From positions 248,001-312,000 of the forward strand of contig NZ_JAEQ01000001.1 in the NCBI RefSeq assembly GCF_000518985.1: a DNA stretch of 64,000 bases. The letters are read 5' to 3'. Below the pieces are notes generated by a model, which saw nothing but the letters and a program-made list of their open reading frames with translations, had not been told where the DNA came from and ran no database searches. Position numbers and translations under genes: made by a program. Shown here one piece after another: positions 9,238 through 17,691 of the stretch. The DNA comes from Chelativorans sp. J32 (lineage in GTDB: Bacteria > Pseudomonadota > Alphaproteobacteria > Rhizobiales > Rhizobiaceae). How positions within the stretch are numbered: the stretch's first letter is position 1; the number at the start of each line of letters is the position of its first letter.

Positions 9238-9879
9238 TCATGAGCCGATCCGCACGATCTCGCCGCCCGCCGCTTCCGCATCCGCTTCGTCATGGGTGAC
9301 GAGCAGCACCGGCAGGCCCCGTTCGCGCGCCTTGTCGAAAACGAGGGTGCGCATCTGCTGGCGCAGTTCCATGTCGAGCTTGGAAAAGGGTTCGTCCAAA
9401 AGCAACATGCGCGGGGCGGAAAGGAGCACCCGCGCGAGCGCCACGCGTGCCTTCTGCCCGCCGGAAAGCGTCGCGGGATCGCGATCTCCCATACCTGCAA
9501 GCCCCACACCTTCAAGAGCCGCTTCCGCCTGCGCCCTGCGCGCGGCTCGGCTCTTGAGGCTTTGGGGCAGGGCGAAGATCAGATTGCCCGCAACATCCAT
9601 ATGCGGAAAGAGCAGCGGGTCCTGGAAGAGGACACCGGCATGGCGCTCTTCCGCGGGCAAGGCCGTGATCTCGATGCCGTCTACCCATGCCCGGCCGGAA
9701 GCCCCGAAGGCCGGATCCAGGAAGCCGGCGAGATATGCGAGCAGGGACGACTTTCCGGAGCCCGAAGGGCCCATTACGGTGAGCACCTCACCCGGGGGCA
9801 CCTCGCGCGTAAGCTCCACGAGCACGCGCCCGCCCAGCGCGATTTTCACGCCATCGAGAAAGAGTCCTTCTTCGCCCAA
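9238..9879 (-). CDS. ABC transporter ATP-binding protein, YnjD-like
   Basis: Cytoplasmic ATPase of an importer. The 213-residue protein has Walker A GPSGSGKSS, Q-loop (VLFQDPLLFPH), signature LSGGQKARVALAR, Walker B MLLLDEPFSKLD and the H-loop VTHDEADAEA. Size and order with a double-length permease and a binding protein match the E. coli YnjBCD arrangement. The permease stop is 4 bases upstream, so the genes are surely co-transcribed. The substrate is unknown. The location directly behind phnF and divergent from the C-P lyase operon raises the possibility of phosphonate or related uptake. Confidence 0.9.
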   Translation of the reverse strand: MGEEGLFLDGVKIALGGRVLVELTREVPPGEVLTVMGPSGSGKSSLLAYLAGFLDPAFGASGRAWVDGIEITALPAEERHAGVLFQDPLLFPHMDVAGNLIFALPQSLKSRAARRAQAEAALEGVGLAGMGDRDPATLSGGQKARVALARVLLSAPRMLLLDEPFSKLDMELRQQMRTLVFDKARERGLPVLLVTHDEADAEAAGGEIVRIGS

Positions 9880-9883
9880 AGCT

Positions 9884-11563
9884 CTAAACCTGCATGCCGC
9901 GGAAGCGCCGGAATATCAGCGCCGGCACAAAGGTTGCAACGGCAAAGCCCATCATCGGCAAAAGCATCTGCCAGAAAGCATAGACGCCGATCACCCGACC
10001 ATTGCCGCCGGAGGCGAGCGCGACCGCTTCGGTAGTCACGGTCGTGAGCCGTCCTGCGCCGACCAGAACCGTGGGGAGGTAAAGCCCTACCGAGACGGCG
10101 AAGCCCACTGCCGCCATGGTGAGAACGGCGCGCGTCATCACGGGCAGGCGCACGGAGAAGAAACGCCGTGCGCGGCCTTTCCCAAGGCTGGCCGCGATCC
10201 AGTCATAGCGGCGGTCGAAGGCATACCATGGTTCTTTGAGCGACAGATACGCGTAGGGCATGACGAAGACGAGATGCGCCAGAACCAGTGCGGGCAGAGT
10301 GGCGAGCACGCCCGCATAAATTAGCAAAAGCTGCAGACCGAATACGAACGCCACCTGCGGTACGAGCAGGGGCAGATAAAGCAAGGTGAGCGCCCCGCGC
10401 CCCGGCCTTCTCCCGGTCTCTTCCTCATGCATCAGGCAGAGGATCGCGAGCACGGAGGCAATGAGAGTGGAAAGAAGCCCGGCAAGGAGCGTCGTCTGCA
10501 GCGGCTCGAGGATCGAGGGAAGCATCCGCATCCAGGTCCTGAGCGTGAAGGAAGCGGGCAGCGCATCCGGAAACTGCCACAGCCCGGCGAATGACCAGAG
10601 TGCAAGGGTGGCAAGGCCTGCGAAGACGATGCCTGCCGAAAGGATCATCATTGCCAGTCCGGCTGCCCGCAGAAGCGCATCCTGGTTGAACCTCCATCCC
10701 CGGATGGCCGCGCGCTTCGAGAGTGCCGCCCCCAGCCGCTCTAGCCCCAGCCAGAAAGCGAGCGCCAGGCCTGTCACCGCAAGCTGCAGCAGCGCGCCCG
10801 CGCTGGCGAGGTACCGCATGGAAAGGTCCGGATCGTTCATCCAGGTTACCAGCCGCGCCGCAAGCGGCGCCGTCCGTGTCGGCCCAAGGATCATCGCCAC
10901 ATCCACGACCGAGGAGGCAAAGGCGATCACAGCGAAGACGGGCAACCGGATCTGTCGGTAGATGGCCGGCCAGCTGCCCAGCACGAAGCCCGCCACCCGG
11001 CCATAGCCTAGCGAAGCAGTCAGCATCCTGGTCTCGCGGAGCGGTACTTGAGGGAGGGCCGCAAGCGTCATGAGCAGGAGGAAGGGAATTTCCTTCACGA
11101 CAAGTCCTGCCATCATGGAAAGGCCCATCGGGTCATTGACGATCAGCAGGTCCGGCGGTCTTTCCCAGCCCGTCATTTCCGGCGAGACGAGCCGCGCAAG
11201 CATGCCCGATGGCGCTATGAGGAAGGCGAGGGCGAAGGCCGCCGCAGCGTGCGGAAGCGAAAGGAGAGGAGAGACCAGATGCTGTACGCGGCCAAAGGCT
11301 CTCGTTCCCGCAAAACCCGCGACGAACAGCATGACGGCCAGGAGGGAAAGAAACGCAGTTACCACCCCGGCCACGAGGCTCAAACCTGCCGATATGAGGA
11401 TGGCAGGCTCGGAGAAGAGGTCGCGGAGATGCGCGAGCGTGAACTTCATGCCGTCCAGCGCCGGCAGGAAGCCCAATGCCGGCAAGACCGTGCCGGCAAG
11501 CCCGAAGGCGATCGGCCCGGTGAGAAGGAGGATGGTGAGCGTGGGGCCCAGACGGTTCAGCAT
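9884..11563 (-). CDS. ABC transporter permease, double-length (YnjC-like)
   Basis: A 559-residue inner-membrane permease with two tandem BPD-type halves of about six helices each. The EAA-loop regions are near residues 180-200 and 450-475 (ASLGYGRVAGF and ASLGKGRARRFFSVRLP). The fused two-half layout equals YnjC and the ThiP/FbpB class. The gene lies between the ATPase and binding-protein genes on one strand. The gap to the upstream binding-protein gene is 103 bases, to the downstream ATPase 4 bases. Substrate unknown. Confidence 0.88.
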   Translation of the reverse strand: MLNRLGPTLTILLLTGPIAFGLAGTVLPALGFLPALDGMKFTLAHLRDLFSEPAILISAGLSLVAGVVTAFLSLLAVMLFVAGFAGTRAFGRVQHLVSPLLSLPHAAAAFALAFLIAPSGMLARLVSPEMTGWERPPDLLIVNDPMGLSMMAGLVVKEIPFLLLMTLAALPQVPLRETRMLTASLGYGRVAGFVLGSWPAIYRQIRLPVFAVIAFASSVVDVAMILGPTRTAPLAARLVTWMNDPDLSMRYLASAGALLQLAVTGLALAFWLGLERLGAALSKRAAIRGWRFNQDALLRAAGLAMMILSAGIVFAGLATLALWSFAGLWQFPDALPASFTLRTWMRMLPSILEPLQTTLLAGLLSTLIASVLAILCLMHEEETGRRPGRGALTLLYLPLLVPQVAFVFGLQLLLIYAGVLATLPALVLAHLVFVMPYAYLSLKEPWYAFDRRYDWIAASLGKGRARRFFSVRLPVMTRAVLTMAAVGFAVSVGLYLPTVLVGAGRLTTVTTEAVALASGGNGRVIGVYAFWQMLLPMMGFAVATFVPALIFRRFRGMQV

Positions 11564-11666
11564 GGGCGGCGCTCACCATTGAACGATGGCTTAACCGGCA
11601 AGACCGGCCAGGATGAGGGAAGAGGCCGTGCCTGGACAGCACCGGGGATTGTCAGACCGCCGCTCT

Positions 11667-12884
11667 TCAATTCTCCGCCGTATAGCGCCGCTTCCATTCG
11701 TCCTCGATGCGCTCCATCCAGCTCGGATGCGGCTCGCCGAGCGCCGGGGCCAGCTCTTCCGGCTTCAGCGTCGCGACGCCGAGATCGATGGACGCAAAAG
11801 CCGCGCGTGCGTCCGGTTCCAGCTTGTCCATCGAAAGCACCGTCGGATCGCCCCAATAGGCTGGATCCTCCTTGCGAACCTGCGCTTCGGGCGAGATGAG
11901 GAAGTTCGCGGTCACCAGCGCGCCCGCCTTCGCATTCGCGTTGTAAGGTATTGCAACGAAATGTGTGTTGGCCAGCGTGCCGCCGGGGAAGGTGAAGGAA
12001 CGCACGGTATCCGGCAGCTCTCCATTGGCGATCGCGCTCGAAGCTTCCGCCGGGTTGAACGCGAAGATGATATCGAGCTCCCCGTCCGCAAGAAGCTGCT
12101 TCATGGCGGGATAATTCTGCGGAAAGGCGCGTCCGCTGCGCCAGGCGACCTTGTGCAGAGCGTCGAGATAATCGGACAGCGGTTTCGTCGCCTCGGCAAA
12201 AATCTCCTCATCCACCGGCCTCTCCAGTACCGAGCGGTCGGCCTTCTCCAAGAGCACCTGTTTCAGGAAAGACGAGCCGGTAAAGTCCGGCGGTTGGGGA
12301 TAGGAGAAGCGGCCGGGATTGGCTTCAGCCCAGGCGAGCAGTTCGTCGGCGTTGCGGGGCAGTTTTGCCGCTTCCATGCGAGCCGAGTCGTAGAAGAAGA
12401 CGAGTTGTGCCATGCCCCACGGGCTCGCCAGTCCCTCGACGGGAATGGTGAAATCCGTTGTAATGGTAGGCTTGTTCTCGTAGTCCACATAGCGCCAGTT
12501 GGGCAGGTTTTCCGCCCAACCAGGAGAAAAGAGCAGGCCCCGCTCCTTCATCGCGGCAAAATTCTCGCCGTTGATCCAGACGAGATCAACCGATCCGCCT
12601 TGGTCGCGTCCTGCCGCCTTTTCCGCCACCACGGTTGCGACGGCATGGGCCGTGTCGTCCAGCTTCACGTGCTTCAGCGTGACCTTGTATCGCTTCTTCA
12701 GCTCGCCTGCCGCCCATTCGATATAGGCGTTGATGTTTTCCGCCCCGCCCCAGGCGTTGAAATAGACAGTCTGGCCCTGGGCTTGCTGAAGCACCTGGTC
12801 CCAGTCTGCGGGATCCACCTCTTCGGCATGCGCGGCAAAGCTCGCCGCGCAGGCAAGCGCGGCCGCGAGAAGTCGTTTCAGCAC
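11667..12884 (-). CDS. ABC transporter substrate-binding protein (YnjB-like)
   Basis: Periplasmic binding protein, 405 residues with a start GTG at 12884. A Shine-Dalgarno GGAAGAGGAA lies just upstream and a clean signal peptide LKRLLAAALACAASFAAHAEE follows. A longer open frame to 13106 would add 74 residues without conservation. The mature part opens DWDQVLQQAQGQTVYFNAWGG and contains VDLVWINGENFAAMKERGLLF and PWGMAQLVFFYDSARM, characteristic of YnjB-type proteins of the extracellular solute-binding family 1. It is first of the three transporter genes, 95 bases downstream of phnF on the same strand. Confidence 0.88.
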   Translation of the reverse strand: MLKRLLAAALACAASFAAHAEEVDPADWDQVLQQAQGQTVYFNAWGGAENINAYIEWAAGELKKRYKVTLKHVKLDDTAHAVATVVAEKAAGRDQGGSVDLVWINGENFAAMKERGLLFSPGWAENLPNWRYVDYENKPTITTDFTIPVEGLASPWGMAQLVFFYDSARMEAAKLPRNADELLAWAEANPGRFSYPQPPDFTGSSFLKQVLLEKADRSVLERPVDEEIFAEATKPLSDYLDALHKVAWRSGRAFPQNYPAMKQLLADGELDIIFAFNPAEASSAIANGELPDTVRSFTFPGGTLANTHFVAIPYNANAKAGALVTANFLISPEAQVRKEDPAYWGDPTVLSMDKLEPDARAAFASIDLGVATLKPEELAPALGEPHPSWMERIEDEWKRRYTAEN

Positions 12885-12978
12885 AGCAGCTTCCTCTTCC
12901 CGGACATCAGATGGATAGAGCACTGTCCCGGCAGTCAAATCAATGGAGGCTGTTCTCACAACGCCGTGAGACCGGCGA

Positions 12979-13728
12979 TCATACCGTAAATCCAGCACCG
13001 CCCACTTGCAGTTCCACCCGGTCCGCGGAAAAGCGCGTCTCGGAGAATTGAATGGGTCGGCCCGACTGGTCCACATTGAAGCCGAGCGCCACCAGCACGA
13101 TTGCACCGGGGGAAAGCTTCAATATTTCGAGATCGGCCGAATCGGCGTGTCGCGCCGAAATGGTGGTCGAACGGCGAAAGTAATCGCCCACATTGAAGTG
13201 CCGATACGCCATGGTGATGGAGCCGGTGCGGACGAAGTGCCGTTCAAAGCCCGGAAAGCGCTGCGCATCGAAATAGCTGCGAGCGCGTGAAATCGGCCGC
13301 CCGTCCGCTTCCGACATCGTCTCCAAGCGCAGCACCGGCGCGCCGACGACAAGCTCCAGCGCCTCCGCAACTGGAGCCGACGCGTCTTCATAGGCATGGT
13401 CGAGCAGCTTTCCGCGTAGATCCCGCGCCTGCCCCTCCAGTCCCGCCGAAAAGCGTGTACGCGAGCCGATAGGGTATGAAAGCCGCGGCTGCCGCACGAC
13501 AAAAGTGCCGCGGCCCTGTTCGGAGCGCAGCACGCCCTCCTGGACCAGCGCCTGGATCGCTGTGCGCACGGTATGCCTGTTCACCCCGAAGCGCTCCGCG
13601 AGCGCCACCTCCGTGGGCAGACGACCCGTCTCATCTCCCAGTCCGGCGCCGATGCCCTGCCGGATCTGGTCGGCGATTTGCCGCCAAAGCGCCACGCCAC
13701 TGCGTCGTTCGATGCTTGTTTCCGTCAC
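12979..13728 (-). CDS. phnF: PhnF, GntR/HutC-family regulator of phosphonate genes
   Basis: Transcriptional repressor of the C-P lyase operon. Residues ~10-78 are a GntR winged helix (VALWRQIADQIRQGI..., PTEVALAERFGVNRHTVRTAIQALVQEGVLRSEQGRGTFV). Residues ~95-245 form the HutC/UTRA effector domain (RPISRARSYFDAQRFPGF, PIQFSETRFSADRVELQV). The 249-residue length is typical. It is divergent from phnG with a 108-base control region holding a promoter and an inverted repeat. The YnjBCD-like transporter genes follow on its own strand and could be in its transcript. Confidence 0.93.
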   Translation of the reverse strand: MTETSIERRSGVALWRQIADQIRQGIGAGLGDETGRLPTEVALAERFGVNRHTVRTAIQALVQEGVLRSEQGRGTFVVRQPRLSYPIGSRTRFSAGLEGQARDLRGKLLDHAYEDASAPVAEALELVVGAPVLRLETMSEADGRPISRARSYFDAQRFPGFERHFVRTGSITMAYRHFNVGDYFRRSTTISARHADSADLEILKLSPGAIVLVALGFNVDQSGRPIQFSETRFSADRVELQVGGAGFTV

Positions 13729-13757
13729 TGCCCCGGCTCGCTGTCATTCGTCTGTCA

Positions 13758-13785
13758 TGGACAATCGTTAGGGAGGTCCTATAAT
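13758..13785 (+). promoter_or_regulatory. Putative phnG promoter
   Basis: TGGACA at 13758-13763, a 16-base spacer and TATAAT at 13780-13785. A second TATAAT occurs at 13789-13794. The inverted repeat beginning at 13794 would lie at or just after the transcription start, in a position for repression. Confidence 0.5.
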
Positions 13786-13793
13786 TCGTATAA

Positions 13794-13813
13794 TTGTCTA
13801 GAGCAATAGACAA
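13794..13813. promoter_or_regulatory. Putative PhnF operator
   Basis: Inverted repeat TTGTCTA-N6-TAGACAA in the phnF-phnG divergent region, 24 bases before the phnG ATG. GTCTA/TAGAC half-sites resemble operators of HutC-subfamily GntR regulators. Binding by PhnF is inferred from position. Confidence 0.55.
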
Positions 13814-13836
13814 ATTTGTGAGAAGGAAAGAGCGAG

Positions 13837-14292
13837 ATGCGAGGAGAAGATGCGGGACTGCCCCGGCGCGAGGCCTTCGCAGTGCTGGCCGCGGCTCCGG
13901 AAGAGGCGCTGGTGCAGCTCTGGCGGGATAGCGGGCTCCCCGACGACGGGATGCTGCTGCGGGGACCCGAAACGGGCCTTGTGGCGTTGCGCGGGCGCGT
14001 CGGTGGAGGAGGATCACCTTTCAATTTCGGAGAGGCGACGGTGACGCGCGCCAGCGTCAAACTGCCCTCGGGGGAGATCGGCCATGCTTATGCGCTTGGC
14101 CGCGGCCGTGAAAAGGCACGGATTTCCGCCACCATCGACGCCTTGCGCCAGAAGGCGGAAATGGTCGCTGAAGTCGATCGCAAGATCCTGGAACCGCTTG
14201 CAAGGAATTTGCGCGAGCAGGACGAGCGCCGCCGGGCAGAGATCGCGGCCACCCGCGTCGAGTTCTTCACCATGACGAGGGGAGAGGATTGA
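13837..14292 (+). CDS. phnG: C-P lyase subunit PhnG
   Basis: A 151-residue subunit of the PhnGHIJ core complex that, with PhnI and ATP, makes alkylphosphonate ribosyl triphosphate. The sequence shows the PhnG pattern: PRREAFAVLAAAPEEALVQLW at the N-terminus, RGRVGGGGSPFNFGEATVTRASVKL in the middle and HAYALGRGREKARISATIDAL near residue 90. Its TGA overlaps the phnH ATG (TGATG), so translation is coupled. It is the first gene of the operon and lies behind the putative PhnF operator. Confidence 0.95.
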   Translation: MRGEDAGLPRREAFAVLAAAPEEALVQLWRDSGLPDDGMLLRGPETGLVALRGRVGGGGSPFNFGEATVTRASVKLPSGEIGHAYALGRGREKARISATIDALRQKAEMVAEVDRKILEPLARNLREQDERRRAEIAATRVEFFTMTRGED

Positions 14293-14894
14293 TGGATGCG
14301 ATCAGCGTAGAAGGCGGCTTCGCCGCCCCGGTATTCGAGGCGCAGGCGACCTTTCGTGCAATTATGGATGCCATGGCCAGGCCGGGCACGGTGATCAGGA
14401 ACCCGCGCCTGCCGCATCCCCCGGCGCCACTCACGCCGGAGGCTGGTGCTGTCGCGCTTGCCCTTTGCGATCCCGATACGCCCATCTGGCTCGACGCCGC
14501 GCTTCAAGAGGAAAACGCCGTCTCCGGCTGGCTCGGATTTCAGACGGGGGCGCCCATTCTGCGTGAACCGGCCGAAGCGGATTTTGTCTTCGCTGCAGAT
14601 CCTGCCAACCTGCCGGCCTTCGAGAATTTCGCGCAAGGCAGTCAGGAATATCCCGACCGTTCTGCCACGCTCATTCTTCAGGTCGACAGCCTTACGGGCG
14701 GCGAAACGCTGAAGCTCGAAGGGCCCGGCATCGAGACCTTTGCCACGCTCGCTCCTCGCTCGCTCCCGCGGCATTTCGTCGAGCAGTGGGCGCAGAACCG
14801 CGCCCGCTTCCCGCGCGGGATAGATCTCATCCTGGTGAGCCGCGAAGGCCTGGCGGCCCTGCCGCGCACCACTCGAATCATCAAGGAGGGCTGA
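14292..14894 (+). CDS. phnH: C-P lyase subunit PhnH
   Basis: The 200-residue PhnH is a structural subunit of the C-P lyase core complex. Visible landmarks are GGFAAPVFEAQATFRAIMDAMARPGTV near the N-terminus, ALALCDPDTPIWLD, and the C-terminal PRGIDLILVSREGLAALPRTTRI. I use ATG 14292 (overlapping the phnG stop) rather than the in-frame TTG three bases earlier. Tight spacing on both sides puts it in the phnGHIJKL transcript. Confidence 0.95.
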   Translation: MDAISVEGGFAAPVFEAQATFRAIMDAMARPGTVIRNPRLPHPPAPLTPEAGAVALALCDPDTPIWLDAALQEENAVSGWLGFQTGAPILREPAEADFVFAADPANLPAFENFAQGSQEYPDRSATLILQVDSLTGGETLKLEGPGIETFATLAPRSLPRHFVEQWAQNRARFPRGIDLILVSREGLAALPRTTRIIKEG

Positions 14895-14896
14895 GC

Positions 14897-16009
14897 ATGT
14901 ATGTTGCCGTCAAAGCGGGCGAGGCCGCCATCCGCAACGCCCATCGGCTGCTTGCCCATCGGCGCCGCGGCGACCGCTCCGTCCCCTCGCTCACGCTGGA
15001 GCAGATCACCGAGCAGCTGGCTCTTGCCGTCGATCGGGTCATGGCCGAGGGCTCGCTCTACGACACGGGGCTCGCCGCGCTCGCCATCAAGCAGGCGCGC
15101 GGTGATATGATCGAGGCGATCTTCCTGTTGCGGGCCTATCGCACGACATTGCCGCGCTTTGGCTATTCCCGGCCGCTCGACACGGCGAAGATGTTGGTGG
15201 AGCGGCGCGTTTCCGCCACCTACAAGGATCTGCCGGGCGGACAAGTGCTGGGTCCCACCTTCGATTACACGCACCGCCTGCTCGATCCGGAACTTGCGGC
15301 CGACGCAGAGCCGGAAGCGCCGGTGACCCGCGAGCCGGAGGGAGATGGGATGCCGCGCGTGAGCGAGATCCTGGCTCACGAAGGGCTCATCGAAGAGGAT
15401 GGCACGCTGACGAAGGCCGAGGAGCCTGCCGATATCACACGCACGCCGCCGGAATTTCCCCAGGGGCGGGACGCGCGCCTGCAGGCGCTTTCTCGCGGCG
15501 ATGAAGGCTTTCTGCTGGCGCTCGGCTATTCGACGCAGCGGGGCTACGGCCGCAACCATCCTTTTGTCGGCGAGGTCCGGATTGGCGAGGTCGAGATCGA
15601 GCTGGACGTGCCGGAGCTTGATTTTCCGGTGCCGCTCGGCCGCATACGGGTCACCGAATGCCAGATGGTCAACCAGTTCAAGGGTTCGATGAAGGTGCCG
15701 CCGCAGTTCACGCGCGGCTACGGCCTCGTCTTCGGCCAATCGGAGCGCAAGGCCATGGCGATGGCGCTCTGCGATCGTGCACTGCGGGCGGCGGAACTGG
15801 GTGAGGACATCGTTGCGCCCGCGCAGGACGAGGAGTTCGTCATTTCCCATTCCGACAACGTGCAGGCGACGGGCTTCGTCGAGCATTTGAAGCTGCCGCA
15901 CTATGTGGATTTCCAGGCCGAACTCGGCCTTGTGCGCCAGATGCGGCGGGAATTCGAGGAGCGCCGCCAGGCCGCAGATCAGGCAGAACGCAAGGAGGCC
16001 GCCGAATGA
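14897..16009 (+). CDS. phnI: C-P lyase subunit PhnI
   Basis: The 370-residue nucleosidase-like subunit that replaces adenine of ATP with phosphonate in the first step of the C-P lyase pathway. It opens MYVAVKAGEAAIRNAHRLLAHRRRGD, the family's conserved start, with AGGAGGGC before the ATG at 14897. Other conserved blocks are QARGDMIEAIFLLRAYRTTLPRFGYS, LGYSTQRGYGRNHPFVGE and VTECQMVNQFKGS. A stretch of unrelated upstream codons in frame is not part of the gene. It overlaps phnJ by 4 bases (ATGA). Confidence 0.96.
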   Translation: MYVAVKAGEAAIRNAHRLLAHRRRGDRSVPSLTLEQITEQLALAVDRVMAEGSLYDTGLAALAIKQARGDMIEAIFLLRAYRTTLPRFGYSRPLDTAKMLVERRVSATYKDLPGGQVLGPTFDYTHRLLDPELAADAEPEAPVTREPEGDGMPRVSEILAHEGLIEEDGTLTKAEEPADITRTPPEFPQGRDARLQALSRGDEGFLLALGYSTQRGYGRNHPFVGEVRIGEVEIELDVPELDFPVPLGRIRVTECQMVNQFKGSMKVPPQFTRGYGLVFGQSERKAMAMALCDRALRAAELGEDIVAPAQDEEFVISHSDNVQATGFVEHLKLPHYVDFQAELGLVRQMRREFEERRQAADQAERKEAAE

Positions 16010-16914
16010 GCGCTTCGGCCCAGAACATCGCCCAGTACAATTTCGCCTATCTGGACGAGCAGACCAAGCGGATGATCCGGCGGGCGATCCTCAAGGCCAT
16101 CGCCATCCCAGGTTACCAGGTGCCGTTCGCCAGCCGTGAGATGCCAATGCCCTATGGCTGGGGCACGGGCGGCGTGCAGGTGACCGCCTCCATTATCGGC
16201 CCCGAAGACGTGCTCAAGGTCATCGACCAGGGTGCGGACGACACCACCAACGCCGTCTCCATCCGCGCCTTCTTCCAGAAGGTGGCAAATGTCGAGGTGA
16301 CCACGGAAACGCGCAAGGCCACGATCATCCAGACGCGCCACCGTATCCCGGAGGAGCCGCTCAAGGCCGGCCAGGTGCTCGTCTATCAGGTGCCGATTCC
16401 GGAGCCGCTGCGCTTCCTCGAACCGCGCGAGACCGAGACGCGCAAGATGCACGCGCTCGAGGAATACGGGCTCATGCATGTGAAGCTCTACGAGGACATC
16501 GCCCGTCACGGCCACATCGCCACCACCTTCGCCTATCCGGTGAAGGTCGAAGGCCGCTACATCATGGACCCGTCGCCCACGCCGAAGTTCGACAATCCGA
16601 AGATGCATATGTCGCCGGCGCTCCAGCTCTTCGGCGCCGGGCGTGAGAAGCGCATCTATGCCGTTCCGCCCTTCAGCCGCGTGGTGAGCCTCGATTTTGA
16701 GGATCACCCCTTCGAGGTGCAGAAATTCAGCGAGCCCTGCGCGCTGTGCGGCGCAACCGGCGTGTATCTGGATGAGGTGATTTTGGATGACCGCGGCGGC
16801 CACATGTATGTGTGCTCCGACACGGATTATTGCGAAAAGCGGCAGGCGGACGGACATAACGGGCCGCAGCAACGGACCATGCCTGCCGGCGCTCTCGCGG
16901 AGGAAAATCGATGA
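16006..16914 (+). CDS. phnJ: PhnJ, radical-SAM C-P bond lyase
   Basis: Catalytic subunit that breaks the carbon-phosphorus bond, forming methane or another alkane and ribosyl cyclic phosphate. The 302-residue protein has the PhnJ cysteine set: Cys245, Cys248, Cys270 and Cys276. The C-x2-C-x21-C-x5-C spacing equals that of E. coli PhnJ (241/244/266/272), so both the [4Fe-4S] cluster ligands and the catalytic cysteine are present. Start overlaps the phnI stop and its own stop overlaps phnK, both as ATGA. The enzyme should be active. Confidence 0.97.
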   Translation: MSASAQNIAQYNFAYLDEQTKRMIRRAILKAIAIPGYQVPFASREMPMPYGWGTGGVQVTASIIGPEDVLKVIDQGADDTTNAVSIRAFFQKVANVEVTTETRKATIIQTRHRIPEEPLKAGQVLVYQVPIPEPLRFLEPRETETRKMHALEEYGLMHVKLYEDIARHGHIATTFAYPVKVEGRYIMDPSPTPKFDNPKMHMSPALQLFGAGREKRIYAVPPFSRVVSLDFEDHPFEVQKFSEPCALCGATGVYLDEVILDDRGGHMYVCSDTDYCEKRQADGHNGPQQRTMPAGALAEENR

Positions 16915-17687
16915 CTGACGAACCCCTTCTCTCCGTCCGTTCGCTCTCGAAATTTTACGGCAACCGGATCGGCTGCGCCGACGTGACCTTTGACCTCTGG
17001 CCGGGCGAAGTGCTCGCCGTGGTGGGCGAATCGGGCTCGGGAAAGACCACGCTGCTCAATTGCCTTTCCACACGGCTCCTGCCCACGGCAGGCATCGTCT
17101 CCTATCGCATGCGCGACGGCGCGTTCCGCGACCTCTACCGCATGAGCGAGGCGGAACGGCGATTCCTGATGCGCACGGACTGGGGATTTGTGCACCAGAA
17201 CCCGGCCGACGGCCTGCGTATGACCGTCTCGGCCGGCGCCAATGTGGGCGAGCGGCTGATGGCTTTGGGCGAGAGGCACTATGGCCGCATCCGCAGCACG
17301 GCAGTCGATTGGCTGGGTCGTGTCGAAATCGCCGAGGATCGCGTGGACGATCAGCCGCGCGCCTTCTCCGGCGGCATGCGCCAGCGCCTGCAGATCGCCC
17401 GCAATCTCGTCACCGGCCCACGCCTGGTCTTCATGGACGAACCCACTGGCGGCCTCGACGTTTCCGTACAGGCCCGCCTGCTCGATCTCCTGCGCGGGCT
17501 CGTCCAGGACATGGAACTTGCCGCGATCGTGGTCACCCATGATCTGGCCGTGGCGCGGCTCCTTTCCCACCGCATCATGGTGATGAAGGAAGGCCATGTG
17601 GTCGAGACCGGCCTCACCGACCGGGTGTTGGACGACCCGCAGGCACCCTACACCCAGCTTCTCGTTTCCTCGATCCTGCAGGTGTGA
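16911..17687 (+). CDS. phnK: PhnK, ABC-type ATPase subunit of C-P lyase
   Basis: A 258-residue ABC-cassette protein that docks on the PhnGHIJ core rather than powering an importer. It has Walker [11 protein letters not shown]-loop VHQNPADGLRM, signature FSGGMRQRLQIARN, Walker B LVFMDEPTGGLDVS and H-loop VTHDLAVARLL. It overlaps phnJ by 4 bases. Order next to phnL identifies it as PhnK rather than an oligopeptide-transporter ATPase, to which the family is related. Confidence 0.95.
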   Translation: MTDEPLLSVRSLSKFYGNRIGCADVTFDLWPGEVLAVVGESGSGKTTLLNCLSTRLLPTAGIVSYRMRDGAFRDLYRMSEAERRFLMRTDWGFVHQNPADGLRMTVSAGANVGERLMALGERHYGRIRSTAVDWLGRVEIAEDRVDDQPRAFSGGMRQRLQIARNLVTGPRLVFMDEPTGGLDVSVQARLLDLLRGLVQDMELAAIVVTHDLAVARLLSHRIMVMKEGHVVETGLTDRVLDDPQAPYTQLLVSSILQV

Positions 17688-17691
17688 ACCG

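Noticed and set aside
11613-12989. 458-codon plus-strand frame opposite the ynjB-like gene
   Set aside because: Antisense shadow without domains; the minus-strand protein has a signal peptide, ribosome site and operon context.
12885-13106. 74-residue N-terminal extension of the ynjB-like protein
   Set aside because: It runs into the phnF gene, lacks conservation, and would bury the signal peptide that starts at the GTG with a good ribosome site.
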